Source: Liolophura sinensis (lineage: Eukaryota; Mollusca; Polyplacophora; Chitonida; Chitonidae). Taken from it: a stretch of 64,000 nt of DNA. Below, piece by piece: positions 1-9,660 of this stretch. Each line of letters starts with the position of its first letter. Position 1 is the first letter of the stretch. Below the pieces are notes generated by a model. The model was not told where the DNA came from. It was given only the letters and a program-made list of their open reading frames with translations, and made no database searches. The stretch is from contig NC_088300.1 in the NCBI RefSeq assembly GCF_032854445.1, forward strand, positions 14,699,570 through 14,763,569, in the 5' to 3' direction. The position numbers were made by a program, and so were the translations under genes.

Positions 1-418
1 TGTGGTTATATGATCAATCATTTCATATACTGATTTCTGTCCTGTTGTTATATGATCTGTCATTTCATACACCGACTTCTGTCCTGTGGTTATATGATCA
101 ATCATTTCATATACTGATTTCTGTCCTGTTGTTACATGATCTGTCATTTCATATACTGATTTCTGTCCTGTTGTTATGTGATCAATCATTTCATATACTG
201 ATTTCTGTCCTGTTGTTATATGATCTGTCATTTCATATACTGATTTCTGTCCTGTGGTTATGTGAGCAATCATTTCATATACTGATTTCTGTCCTGTTGT
301 TATATGATCAGTCATTTCATACACCGATTTTTGTCCTGTGGTTATATGATCAAACATTTTATATAATGATTTCCGTCCTGTTGTTATATGATCAGTCATT
401 TCATAAACTGATTTCCGC
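1..418. repeat. 42-bp minisatellite, about 10 units, running off the window start
   Basis: About ten head-to-tail 42-bp units. Because 42 is divisible by three, both strands stay open. The plus-strand frame gives a hydrophobic 14-residue repeat. One minus-strand frame gives a hydrophilic 14-residue repeat, TGQKSVYEMTDHIT. In that minus frame most differences between units fall at third positions and are silent (AAA/AAG, TCA/TCG, GTA/GTG, CAG/CAA, CAT/CAC, ACC/ACA), whereas they change residues in the plus frame. An in-frame TGA stands just before the array on the minus strand and no strong acceptor is visible there. For the plus-strand gene that follows, the array is intronic. It may be a plain minisatellite or part of an antisense repeat-protein exon. 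Confidence 0.9.
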
Positions 419-424
419 TTTCAG

Positions 425-657
425 CTTGCCCTTATGGAGATTACACCGATCACATTTCTGTCAGTAATGGAAATATAGTTACCTGTGACTTCATCAGAAC
501 TACGAATAACTGTGATTCTTGCCAATCCTCAAGACTAGGACGACAAAACTGCTGCAAGACGTGTGAGGAAGTGTGTGGGCCGGTACCGAGCAAGAGAAGC
601 CATACTAATAGGCTCAGCGACCTGATCAGAGAGCTCAAGAGTTTGATTGAGAAATAA
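425..657 (+). CDS. Terminal exon of a cysteine-rich, probably secreted protein
   Basis: The exon follows a good acceptor (pyrimidine-rich tract ending TTTCAG at 419-424). It reads in phase with the first two bases completing a codon, so the first full codon is TGC at 427, and it ends at TAA 655-657. The roughly 76 residues contain about nine cysteines, including the motif RQNCCKTCEEVC, then a hydrophilic tail with a short amphipathic helix (LSDLIRELKSLIEK). The CC-K-T-C pattern resembles cysteine-rich C-termini of secreted or matrix metalloproteases and ShKT-like modules. That resemblance is from memory and too weak to name a family. Upstream exons lie outside the window. A poly(A) signal 108 bases after the stop supports a real 3' end. 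Confidence 0.55.
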
Positions 658-764
658 ACTAAACAACATGACAACAATAACTGCAAAGTATATCAAGGAA
701 AAGTTTACTGAAAAGAGGAAAGGAATAGCGTTTAATGATATGTATGGCCATATCTTAATGTTTA

Positions 765-770
765 AATAAA
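765..770 (+). terminator. Poly(A) signal AATAAA for the cysteine-rich gene
   Basis: A canonical AATAAA lies 108 bases after the stop codon at 655-657, in an AT-rich 3' UTR with no competing open frame. Confidence 0.5.
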
Positions 771-966
771 ACGATACGTTATCTTTTTGTACAGAGACTG
801 TTTTGTTTTGGTATATAAGTGTATGTTGCTTATAAAACTGCTAACATTGGTGCACTGGGATTATCTTCAGGAGTCGAGAGGCATAAGGCGTCCCGAGACC
901 ATGAATCGGGCTTATTTACAGACCCGCGTGGTTATATGGTAGTTGCACATGTACATTAGTTCGGCG

Positions 967-1110
967 GGCCTCCGTGGCCGAGGCGCATGGTTAGCGTGTC
1001 AGTTCGGTGCAATGACCCACTCGCCACTCGCCACTCGCCAATGTGTTCACTGTGAGTTCAAGTCCAGCTCATGCTGGATTTCTCTACGTCTCTACGTGGG
1101 GTCTGTCATC
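967..1110 (+). mobile_element. SINE, 5' tRNA-like head only
   Basis: A tRNA-like head with an A-box region (GGCCGAGGCGCATGGTTAGC) and a B box GAGTTCAAGTCC at 1053-1064, followed by the start of the SINE body. The conserved 3' half is missing. A small triplication of ACTCGCC separates the two boxes. This is the same family as the copies at 17.7 kb and 49.9 kb. Confidence 0.75.
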
Positions 1111-1416
1111 CTTTTAGATCGGATTAATTAGTGAAATGATGACTTGACTGACATTTTATCCAATATATATGTTGAAGCGTATGGTATGACACCATTCACG
1201 TTCATGGATAGGCTGTTCATACTATAACCTAATATATCATGCTTTCTCGATGAGTCTAGGCTACACTATGTATGTTACTGTGACAATATTTTGTCCTTAT
1301 ATCATGCGTGGTTGTCGATTGCCATTGGCTGACCAGACGGGTTAACATTTTGACATACACTTGCCACAACTGCAGGACACTCCACACAGGGCATACGAAT
1401 CACATCAGGGGTTTAA

Positions 1417-2648
1417 ATGTCATATGCCCTGCGCAATAGAATTACCGCGCAGGATAAGGGGTATAAGTGGGATAACTCAGTTCAGCCTACTGCCGTCTGC
1501 TGGAATTCTCTGTGGCTAAAAATGGAGGATAACGTTGATGTGCCTGCATGCGGCATGAAACGAGTTATTCCAAAGTCGACAAAAAAGTGTAATTCAACCC
1601 GGGCGAGAATATTTCGCGAATACCTCCTCTAAAAAACAACAAGATGTGGATTTCAAGACATACGACCCCGTGAGTCTTAATGACTCTTTATCGCGCTTTT
1701 ACATTAACTGTCGCAAAGAGAGACGGTACTCACTACAACACAAATTCCCAAGAAAGTATCCTGTATGGATTAAACCGCTGAAAGCTCCGTCCCACTGTAA
1801 GAAATTTGACATCATCAGAGACCCGGTATTTACCGATGTAAATGAAATGTTCCAGACAGCAATTAATGAACTGAAACAACTTGGCCTTGGTAAAACAACC
1901 CATTACCCTGTCATTTGTGAAGTTGGCAGGAAGAAGATTTATTCCTCCATTCACGTCAGTCCCAAAACCCTTTATGGGTTTTTAAATAAAGTTGTATTTG
2001 ACGTGAGATTGTACTTTTGTCGACGAGGACTTGAAAACACGGAAAAGATGACAAAGGCCACATTTGCAGTGAAAATGGACAGTAGGCCTACCACTGGACT
2101 GAAATATGTTCATAAGGCTGTGGACAAAGTGACAAAAAATCAAAGAGCTTGTGAAAGATGGTGTCTCGGGTTTCATGCCAGAAGAACAAGACTCACCCAT
2201 GTGCCCAGTGGCTTTATTACAAACATAGATCGCTAAACTGCATTCCAATCTGGACAGACTCACGTCCAAACTGAGTGAACAATGTAATCTGTCCCAAGTA
2301 TATACCATTCACATCATTCGTGCCACAGGGACAACGATACTGTCATAGTTCAACTTCAGCGCGTTACAAATTTTGGCAGTCACGGGACACAAAATTTTGT
2401 CGAGCCTTGTTGTGTATCAGCGTGTATCTGAGGGTGAAAAATTGGTAACGAAGAGAGCCAAGATTGCTGGTATGTCCTCAACAAAACCTAATGTGCTTAT
2501 CTCTGGAATACAACTTCTTGCAATACTTCCCGCTAATGTAACTGCCAGCTCATTAACCGGGCCAGGAGACGTCGTCTCAGGTGATGCACTAGTTCACCCC
2601 CTCACCAGTAACCTCGATCGATGGAGAAGATATGTATGGATAATTTGA
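1417..2648 (+). pseudogene. Decayed Crypton-type tyrosine recombinase (DUF3504-like), element A
   Basis: Fragments in shifting frames line up in order with the Crypton/KIAA1958/ZMYM-type recombinase domain. They run from FREYL near 1610, through KTYDPVSLNDSLSRFYINCR at about 1655-1715 and ENTEKMTKATFAVK at about 2034-2075, then GLKYVHKAVDKVTK, GFMPEEQDSPMCPV and LSQVYT. The last is TGHK...SLVVYQ around 2382-2420, which holds the histidine box and the candidate catalytic tyrosine. There are frameshifts near 1625 and 2165, in-frame stops near 1632 and 2227, and a deletion before LSQVYT. In the arginine box, YTIHIIRAT replaces the expected NHS-type sequence. The gene is dead as it stands. Such elements integrate as mobile DNA or are domesticated as transcription-related proteins. 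No flanking repeats were identified. Confidence 0.75.
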
Positions 2649-2829
2649 ATTTGATTTTGACCTTTAGAGCATGCTGAGCGTTTATGAAGACCAGGGTGAA
2701 ATGTAACCACAGAACAATAGAGTTCTAAACTTGTCTCAGGCCAGTCGCAGAGACAAAGGTCCAGTTTTTAACAATTGCGTTTTTTTATCATTAAGAAATA
2801 GACATAACTATAAATTTAATTAGCCGTTT

Positions 2830-3041
2830 GTTTTCTAGACGAAGGCCCAAGATAAAAGCTACTTGTATATAGGCCACCTATATATATGTTGTCTGCCATG
2901 TCGACATAATTATAAATTCAACTTACTGGCAATTTGTGTTCTAGATGAGGGCCCAAGAGAAGGACCACTTGTAAGTCTATATCAGTCCCCTATATATATG
3001 TTGTTTGCTATGTTGAAAGATACTTCGTTGACCCTTGTCTG
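2830..3041. repeat. Tandem duplication, two diverged copies of about 106 bp
   Basis: The block starting TTCTAGACGAAGGCCCAAGA near 2833 recurs as TTCTAGATGAGGGCCCAAGA near 2939, and the downstream TATATATATGTTGT also recurs at the same spacing. It is non-coding. The rest of 2649-3900 shows no recognisable gene. Confidence 0.65.
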
Positions 3042-3902
3042 CTACGTCAAAGGCCTACATATACCTACATGTACATTTCCGAGTACCGATATACAAAGTG
3101 AACATAAAATGTTTACAAAGATGAATAGATCTCAGAGTTTCTAAATTCATTTACACGGTTCATCATCTAGTTGATTTTTTGCTTTAACATTTTTCACTCA
3201 TTATATTCCTAGTTGACATCGCATGCGTTTTATATAGATTGCCGGATTAAATTTGATTTGATTGGTTATTAGAATGATTGCCATTCTGGTGAAAGCGTGC
3301 TTACACGATAGATGTTGACACACGTTAGAGCTGGCCACGGATGAAGCCCACTGGTAATGAACCCCAAGGGTATATAGATAGCCTATATAAAAGTGAAGTT
3401 CACTTTATGAGGGCAAAATCGATGTCCGGTGGATATGGAGGTGTTTTAGCCTAGTATGACGAAGTCGGCTGACGTCAATTTTCTCTGTGTCGCTTGATTC
3501 CATGGCGCGTCATGGTGACGTAAATGAGCATGACGACTTAACTGAGTTCAACATTCCATAGCGCGTCATTGTGACTTTGTACCACCCGACAGTGCTGTCT
3601 ACATGCAATATAGCTTGCATGATATTTGCTAGCTCAGCTTTACGTGTACTCAAGAATGGTTTTCTATTTGAAAAATATTGTAGGAACAAAATCGCAATCC
3701 GCGTGATGGGAAGGCTAAGGGTTGACATTTCACACCCAGGGTTTAAATCCCACGGGTAACACGCGGGTAACTTAGAATATTATGGACAACACAATACCCT
3801 GTTAAACCAAAAAAGGTATTCTGTTGGAATAACAGAACAAGTCTTATATGACATATTATTATACACCTAAGTGTCCAGCGCCTACTATATTATGTAGTAA
3901 AC

Positions 3903-3939
3903 ACAACTGTCCAATATATTTAATACATTGGACAGTTGT
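3903..3939. repeat. Perfect 12-bp inverted repeat with 13-base loop
   Basis: ACAACTGTCCAA at 3903-3914 is the exact reverse complement of TTGGACAGTTGT at 3928-3939. The loop is AT-rich, and a TGACGTCA palindrome follows within about 10 bases. It lies just upstream of Crypton fragment B and could belong to the end of a mobile element. Confidence 0.8.
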
Positions 3940-3989
3940 AACTGTGACGTCACACGTACGGACTACTTTCTGTTTGTCAACAAGCAGAC

Positions 3990-4505
3990 GACACAACACG
4001 ATGTTCGTTCCTGCTCGTCCAGAAAAATCTGTGTCTCCGGACAGTCCGTTCTACCTCACACCATTTTCTGATTGTCGCCTCAAACCTGATGCAGCTGTAT
4101 GGTATTACTCCACTCCAATGGGAGAGCATCGTTTGGGAGAGGTAATAAAGAGGGCAGCCAAGGCTGCTGGACTGAAAGGGTCACCGGACACAAATCCTTG
4201 CTAGGATCCAGGAGTATGATTCTAAATTAGATCACGTAGAGCAGAAGCAAATGTCGAGTTCACTTCAGGGCAATCGCGCCTTCAGTCAACCATCTCCCGC
4301 GCTTCCACTCGCTGGCAGGTCAGCTCAAGTGCACACAAACGAAGTTTTCACGACTCCGATGTCATCAACTTCCGCACAGAATCCCAAGGATAATCAGCTA
4401 ATTTTGTCAGCAAACTCTACTTCTCTTTCGTCCTTATCCTGTAAAGATTACACTAGTCTGTTCGGTGGCACAATTTTCAATAACTGCACGTTTAATTTTC
4501 ACTGA
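3990..4505 (+). pseudogene. C-terminal part of a second Crypton-type recombinase, element B
   Basis: One frame (about 3995-4203) carries DSPFYLTPFSD, a WYYSTPMGEHRLGEVIKRAA stretch and AAGLKG, the usual order before the NHSxRK arginine box. It stops at TAG 4202-4204. The next stretch, from about 4215, gives EYDSKLDHVEQKQMSSSLQ and a Ser/Thr-rich tail ending LFGGTIFNNCTFNFH, typical of the C-terminus of these proteins. The segment with the arginine and histidine boxes is missing between them, so this copy has an internal deletion. It cannot be the missing part of element A, because the parts overlap in the family order and the sequence type differs. Confidence 0.6.
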
Positions 4506-5521
4506 AACGTCTGCATTCCTTTTCTTTACACTTCTATTTGTAAAATACCGCTTCGGCCATGTGCGCCTGACCCAGTTTTCCGTCAGCCAATGAAAGTGCT
4601 CCATTCAGTATTCCATATTCATCCTCACCCGGCTATCCGCTATTGATACGCGATATGAAATAATTAGCACGGTTTTACCCAACTTGTTTAGCGTTCGAGT
4701 TTATTTACTTACGTTTTTGACAAGTGGGTTTATAATAAATAGGTTATTGGATTGTATGGTCCTGTATTATGTAGCAATAATGTATTCTGCATGTCATCAC
4801 CCATGCATTATATTCTGATATTCTGTTCAACACGAACACGGATATGTCCTGGCGAACGTATTGCTGTCATTATGGTTAGCCCTTTCTCTTTCTACATGCA
4901 CGGCGGTATAGCGATGGCTATGAAAGCATGATGCGCAATAAAGGTAGCTTCTCCCTGTGAGTGTTCTGTCACGTCTTAGAGTGTAGCGATAATGTATTAC
5001 GTCTGAGAAATGTGTAGAGACTTCTAGACATATTTGCATACAGTGATATTTACATCTTGGCCTAGGTAGTGATATCTGGAATTAAGTTAGGCGTCTATCT
5101 TATCCCCAGGATATATAACGGCAAAAGTTTCAGTTCAAATGTTAACCTTTACTATGGTCGAACTATGGTTGAAACGGACAATGGCTTAACATGTACACAC
5201 TTGATGATTGAGGACTTGACACAATGGATAACCGTGTACGTCATAACGTTGCTCAAATCCAGTGAATATTGGCTACCGAAAAGAAAATACAAAGCCGAAA
5301 AATGCGACTTGAAAATCAGTTTAATTTGTCATAATGCTTTTCCTCATGCGTTGTATCATAATAATACGGTTGACATTTTCTTCAATATTTTAATAGACAA
5401 TTTTAATAGAACATTTTAGCTGAAGGAAATAACTTTTAACACACCATATGGCCTGAACTCCCACTTGATCGTAACCACAACAACATGTCAACAAATCAAG
5501 CAAATATTTATGGAAATTGAC
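4506..5521. other. Non-coding stretch, nothing recognised
   Basis: No gene, repeat family or RNA was recognised. Open frames here, including one of 116 residues at 5069-5419, have no motif, no splice context and the composition of AT-rich chance frames. Confidence 0.5.
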
Positions 5522-5527
5522 TTTTAT
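5522..5527 (-). terminator. Poly(A) signal AATAAA for the minus-strand exon above it
   Basis: The plus-strand TTTATT reads AATAAA on the minus strand, about 155 bases beyond the stop codon of the exon at 5680-5943. Confidence 0.45.
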
Positions 5528-5679
5528 TGAAACTGTTTATATTAAATACCGAGGTGGCATTGAGATAAAGGAAGTTGGCAAACGAAAAACCAAATTAACG
5601 AAACCATGCAAAGTAAAAGAATATAATATACTTGAACCGTTTTGGCAAATCTCGGAAATCGCATTCTAGTTCCCAGATA

Positions 5680-5943
5680 TTAGACAGCGTCCAAGATAGT
5701 TAATTTAGGAAGGGCAAACTTGTTTCTAGACTTTATGTCAAATGCATTCTCGTAAAAGTCGAACATGTTGCCTGTCTTTGCCGACTTCCATCCAATCATC
5801 TGCGTGGTTGTTAATGGGTACCGATCGGTAGGATCGAGAGCTTTGACTTTGGGTATCGGGGGCAGCTTGAAACCGAGGCTGTCGGGTTTGTCGGTAGATG
5901 ACGCTCGAGACAGCGGGGATTCCATGGCCAGTATTCTGTCAAG
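5680..5943 (-). CDS. Terminal exon of a small protein, possibly an axonemal microtubule inner protein
   Basis: The minus-strand exon begins after the acceptor TACTTTCAG (ending at 5944), runs 87 codons in phase 0 and stops at 5680-5682. It is hydrophilic and proline-rich (FKLPPIPKVKALDP), followed by RYPLTTTQMIGWKSA and a lysine-rich end. A TT...IGW-R/K-S motif near the C-terminus is known to me from small ciliary microtubule inner proteins such as the C20orf85/CIMIP1 type. The likeness is short, so the family is only a guess. An internal ATG at 5923-5925 could start a shorter 81-residue protein. I found no upstream exon, since the next sequence on that side is a SINE. A poly(A) signal follows the stop. 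Confidence 0.45.
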   Translation of the reverse strand, partial: LDRILAMESPLSRASSTDKPDSLGFKLPPIPKVKALDPTDRYPLTTTQMIGWKSAKTGNMFDFYENAFDIKSRNKFALPKLTILDAV

Positions 5944-5967
5944 CTGAAAGTACATATATAAACAGCC

Positions 5968-6195
5968 GTATATTTATTTATTTGATTGGTGTTTTACGCC
6001 ATACACAAGAATATTTCGCTTATACCATGGCGGCCAGAATTATGGTAAGAGGAAACCGGGAGGGGCCAGAGAGAAACCCATGACCATCTGCAGTTGCTGA
6101 AAGACCTTTCCACGCAAAGCTGGTTTGGAAGCCAGCATCCCAGCGACCGCATTAGTGAGAGGTTCCTGGGTCATTGCTCCGCGTTGGCGTGTTAC
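5968..6195 (-). mobile_element. SINE, nearly full length, minus orientation
   Basis: Starts on the plus strand with the (TTTA)n/TTTGATTGGTGTTTTACGCC tail. The conserved block ATTATGGTAAGAGGAAACC and the reverse complement of the tRNA-like head (CAGCGACCGCATTAGTGAGA) follow. The reading frame across it is a by-product. Confidence 0.8.
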
Positions 6196-6835
6196 GAAGC
6201 CCCTAGCTGTATGGGATATCAATGATTTTGATACATTATAAAGTGTTTGAAAGCAAAATTTGTATTCTGCGTCATTTAAGCCCTGGTCTATTAGCTGCTT
6301 AATACACATACCAATGAATTACCGAGTTACCTCCTTAATAAAATTCTCTTTTAAATCACGGCACCTGGCCACTTGTCAGGCCGCCTGACGTGAGGCCGCA
6401 ACCGAACCACTGCGTGACTCAACACGTGACTATAAGTTTACATCAGATACTAATGAGGGCAGAACGCTGAATTCGCTGGACCGTTTTCGTTCTTGAACGA
6501 AAGCTTAATATTAACATGACATTTTTTAGGTCTACACGGTTATAGTTTCCATTAGAAATTGGAGTTTATGGCGGTTATAAAATCTGTGGTGTTAATTAAC
6601 AATTTTTCGGTCATATGTCGAGGAAGGAGTCCTTAAAGTGTATGTAATGTGCTTCCTTGTTGAAGAACGGATTTCCACTGCTGTTTTATCTAGTGCTGCT
6701 TCACTGAGGCGCCTTACCGAAGGCAAGTAAGCTGCAGCACCCTAGACATTATACTGATACGGGTCAACCAGTTGTTGCACTATCCCCTTCATGCTGAAAG
6801 CCAAGCGAGTTAAAACTATCACTTTCAAAGTCTTA

Positions 6836-7015
6836 GATCATGCTGGCTTCCTCTCCGGCCGTACATGGGAAGGTCTGTCACCAGCCTGCGGATGGTCGTG
6901 GGTTTCGTCCGAGCTCTGCCCGGTTTCATCCCACCATAATGCTGGCCGCCGTCGTATAAGTGAAATATTCTTGAGTACGGCGTAAAACACTAATCAAATA
7001 AATAAATAAATCAAA
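6836..7015 (+). mobile_element. SINE, 3' two-thirds
   Basis: Contains the body CTGGCTTCCTCTCCGGCCGT, the conserved domain CCACCATAATGCTGGCCGCC and the tail ATTCTTGAGTACGGCGTAAA ending in (AAATA)n. This is one of the best-preserved tails in the window. Confidence 0.85.
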
Positions 7016-7739
7016 GTCTTAGATGTGACCCGGCCCAGGATTGACCCTGGATGTACCAAATGTCCTGGATGACATTAGACTTTTGTTGGGAAAAAGTTGG
7101 TGTTCATACACGTGTTTTTTTGTTTGTGTGTAGCAACTTACACGCATCATGGCATATGCTGGATCTGTTCAAAACATGCAGTGATGTTAATTGCAATTTA
7201 TTATGGGCGTTACTTGTCTAGAATTGCTCAAAATGCTGTGTTGTCAACACATTTAACATACAATAATATATCTCATACCCCTGTCGTCGGAGTTGGCATT
7301 TACCATATAGCAGTTGACGTAAATGATGGGAGTGTTTTTTACAGCACATGTTCTTTTGCTTTGACGCAACGATTTCTAACATTCAGAGAAGGGGATATTC
7401 AAAGATCATTTGCAAAATACATATTATCGTGCATACTTGATAAATCTGATTTCTAAAGGGTCGATCTAGCCAGTGTTCAGGTAAATGCTGTATAGTATCG
7501 GAAAAAGAACACTTCATGTACTTAACTCGAGTTTTGCATTCATATGTACAGCCTTATGACACGAGGGAGATATTATATCGTTGACGTGATATCACTCTAA
7601 TTTTAGTGTGTGATGTTCAATGCTAAAACAATGTCAGCAAGTTTTTATGTACTGATCCGATCATGTACCTCGTGCAGGCCGCTAGCCTTTCTCTCCCCTC
7701 CTCCCCCACTCTTCCTCATCTAAGCTTTCACTTAGACCA
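7016..7739. other. Non-coding stretch
   Basis: No gene recognised. A 119-residue open frame at 7097-7456 has no motif and no splice context. A pyrimidine-rich tract lies at about 7688-7716. Confidence 0.5.
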
Positions 7740-7962
7740 CTTAGACAGTGACCACGAAGCCATCTTAGACTTAAGGCAGAGTTTGAAATCACTTTAAAAT
7801 TGCTATTTCTCAGCTTACAAGGTCAAAATATTGCTAGACAACGAAAATTCAGGGTAAGTTACTGTAAAACAGATTTCAGCTAAAACAAAGGAAAGGAACC
7901 TACCAATTTAGTGACTTAAATTTTGACTTAGGTCTTAGATCGTTTCTTGGTCTCTGTCTAAA
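7740..7962. mobile_element. Foldback MITE, copy 1
   Basis: The left end (TTAGACAGTGACCACGAAGC at 7741) and the reverse complement of the right end (TTTAGACAGAGACCAAGAAA) match over roughly 45-50 imperfect bases. The spacing of about 220 bp and the lack of a gene fit a non-autonomous DNA element. A related foldback lies at 43.4 kb. Confidence 0.6.
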
Positions 7963-8778
7963 TATGAAAAATGCGTTTTCAAAGGCATATAGCATTATAA
8001 ACTAGCACCATCTATCGTTTCACCGTTTACTGTCATTTGAAGAAAGTGACTATTCAAGAATAAGAAAGAATCATACGTTGCCACATGTGAAACCAGACCA
8101 GTATAGCTTGTCATGCTCAGACTTTCATATTGCTATAGTCAGGTTTGAAATTACAAACCAAATTCTCGGGACTGAGAGCACAAAGCAGACTCATACCTTG
8201 TCATACTCGTGAATGAGAAACCCCCACCGACCCGGCCATATTCTCAACTGGGAATTGGTCTCATGGCGCACATGTTCTTTCCTGTAGTGGAAATTAACCA
8301 AATTGAAAAAAAAACAATACTAAAAAACTGACATTATCATTAAGGTCAATGTGTATTTTACAGGTATTAACACTTTATAGAAAATAAAAAATACGTTTTC
8401 ACATTTAATGTTTCGTGACAAGTTAGCGTGTTGTAATCAGCTGGCATTACTCTCCACGACAAACCATTCCAATCTCTTGATCCTACATGCTCTTCCGAAA
8501 GATACCGGGTTTTCTGATACGAGTGAAAATTGACATTTTTAGTGTAATCCATAAATGTGACTCAGGGCATGGGATACAGGGTGTGGGATAATTTCCGTAT
8601 CCCATCTTTCGTCAACAATATTGGCAGCTACTTGATTGATTCACGCCAGTTCACTGATAAAAATCAGGCAATGAAAAGCCCACACGCATCGAACTACTTT
8701 GTCACTTTTTCGTTTGCATTCAGTGCAAAAATTGGGTTAGTTTCTCGACGGACGCTCGAAACAAAAGAAATTTTTTGA
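7963..8778. other. Non-coding stretch
   Basis: Nothing recognised beyond AT-rich sequence. The 61-residue minus-strand frame at 8367-8552 was considered as an upstream exon for the 5.7 kb gene but lacks supporting splice sites. Confidence 0.45.
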
Positions 8779-8905
8779 CTAGAGTTTAATAAAGGGTCTG
8801 GTATACGGAGAGTCGGCCCGTGAGAGGTACGATAAGAAAGTGCAGAATTCAAAATGCCAGTACGATTCTGTAAATTTCCGAATCAGAAGTATTAACTTGG
8901 TCGAA
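8779..8905 (-). repeat. Unclassified interspersed repeat R2, copy 1
   Basis: Read on the minus strand, TTGAATTCTGCACTTTCTTA followed by GGGCCGACTCTCCG matches the copy at 22.4 kb (TTGAAATTTGCACTTTCTTA, then GGGGCCGATTCTCC). It is non-coding. Confidence 0.5.
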
Positions 8906-9554
8906 GTACCCATGGAAGTTATATGACCATAAATAGATGGTTGCCTAGTAATGGTTGCCGCCAAAACCGCACTTCCGATCCAAAACGCCAATTTTTCGTT
9001 CAAACCAGGCACTGTGTTTTTAACTTACTGTGTTATTTATTTTTATTGAAACTTTCAAGTATGTATTCGTATGTGCCGTCAAAACATACTTTTGTGGAAG
9101 TAAAGATATAGGCGGTCATGCATTAAATGTTAATGTGAATTAAAATGGATACGTGTTGAGGTATGATATACGTAACTTGTAGTTACATGTATAGTGAAAT
9201 CATGCGTGAATACCTGCTTGAGAGCGTAATTAGTCGTGTGTCAGGAACATGTCACGTGCAGTGGAATTATGAGCGTGAAAGCTGCATTTATTATATGTTA
9301 TTACATAACTCAGAAACTCACATTTGTGGCGCAGTGATTTCCCACAATCTACAGTGTCTAATGCAAAAAGATATATCAGTCTGACGAGAGTAAGCTACCA
9401 TTTTTCCATTTTATGACCTATACGTCGCTTCAGTGCCTGTTTGGGGCTTTATAAGTCGTGTGCTTACCTAGAGTAAAACTGAACTGAAAAAAAAAGTGAA
9501 CCTACGAGTGTGTCAGCAGCTGTCACTCAGAACTATAGCTTGCTTCGCTTCTTC

Positions 9555-9660
9555 AGGTGCACAGTTTCCTGTATTGGGGCGGATTCCCCGCGTTACCATA
9601 CCAAGTCCTTTGATACTACGAGTTGGAGATCCTCTATCTAGCCTGTCAGCGATCAGTATG
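9555..9660 (+). repeat. Unclassified interspersed repeat R2, copy 2 (diverged)
   Basis: GGGGCGGATTCCCCGCGTTA then CCATACCAAGTCCTTTGATA parallels GGGGCCGATTCTCCACCTTA then CCATACAACGTCCTTTGGAT in the copy at 22.4 kb. Open frames on both strands here (up to 107 residues) are by-products. Confidence 0.45.

Noticed and set aside
45-467. 140-codon plus-strand frame of hydrophobic 14-residue repeats
   Set aside because: A by-product of the 42-bp period. Unit differences change residues in this frame, and it runs into the cysteine-rich exon in the wrong frame.
1053-1064. tRNA gene suggested by the B box
   Set aside because: The sequence lacks a cloverleaf and continues into the SINE body. The same holds for the B boxes at 17.7, 32.76 and 59.6 kb.
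7097-7456. 119-codon plus-strand frame
   Set aside because: No domain or signal peptide convincing enough, and no splice or poly(A) context.
8367-8552. Upstream exon for the 5.7-kb minus-strand gene
   Set aside because: No usable donor at its end and no sequence link to the terminal exon.
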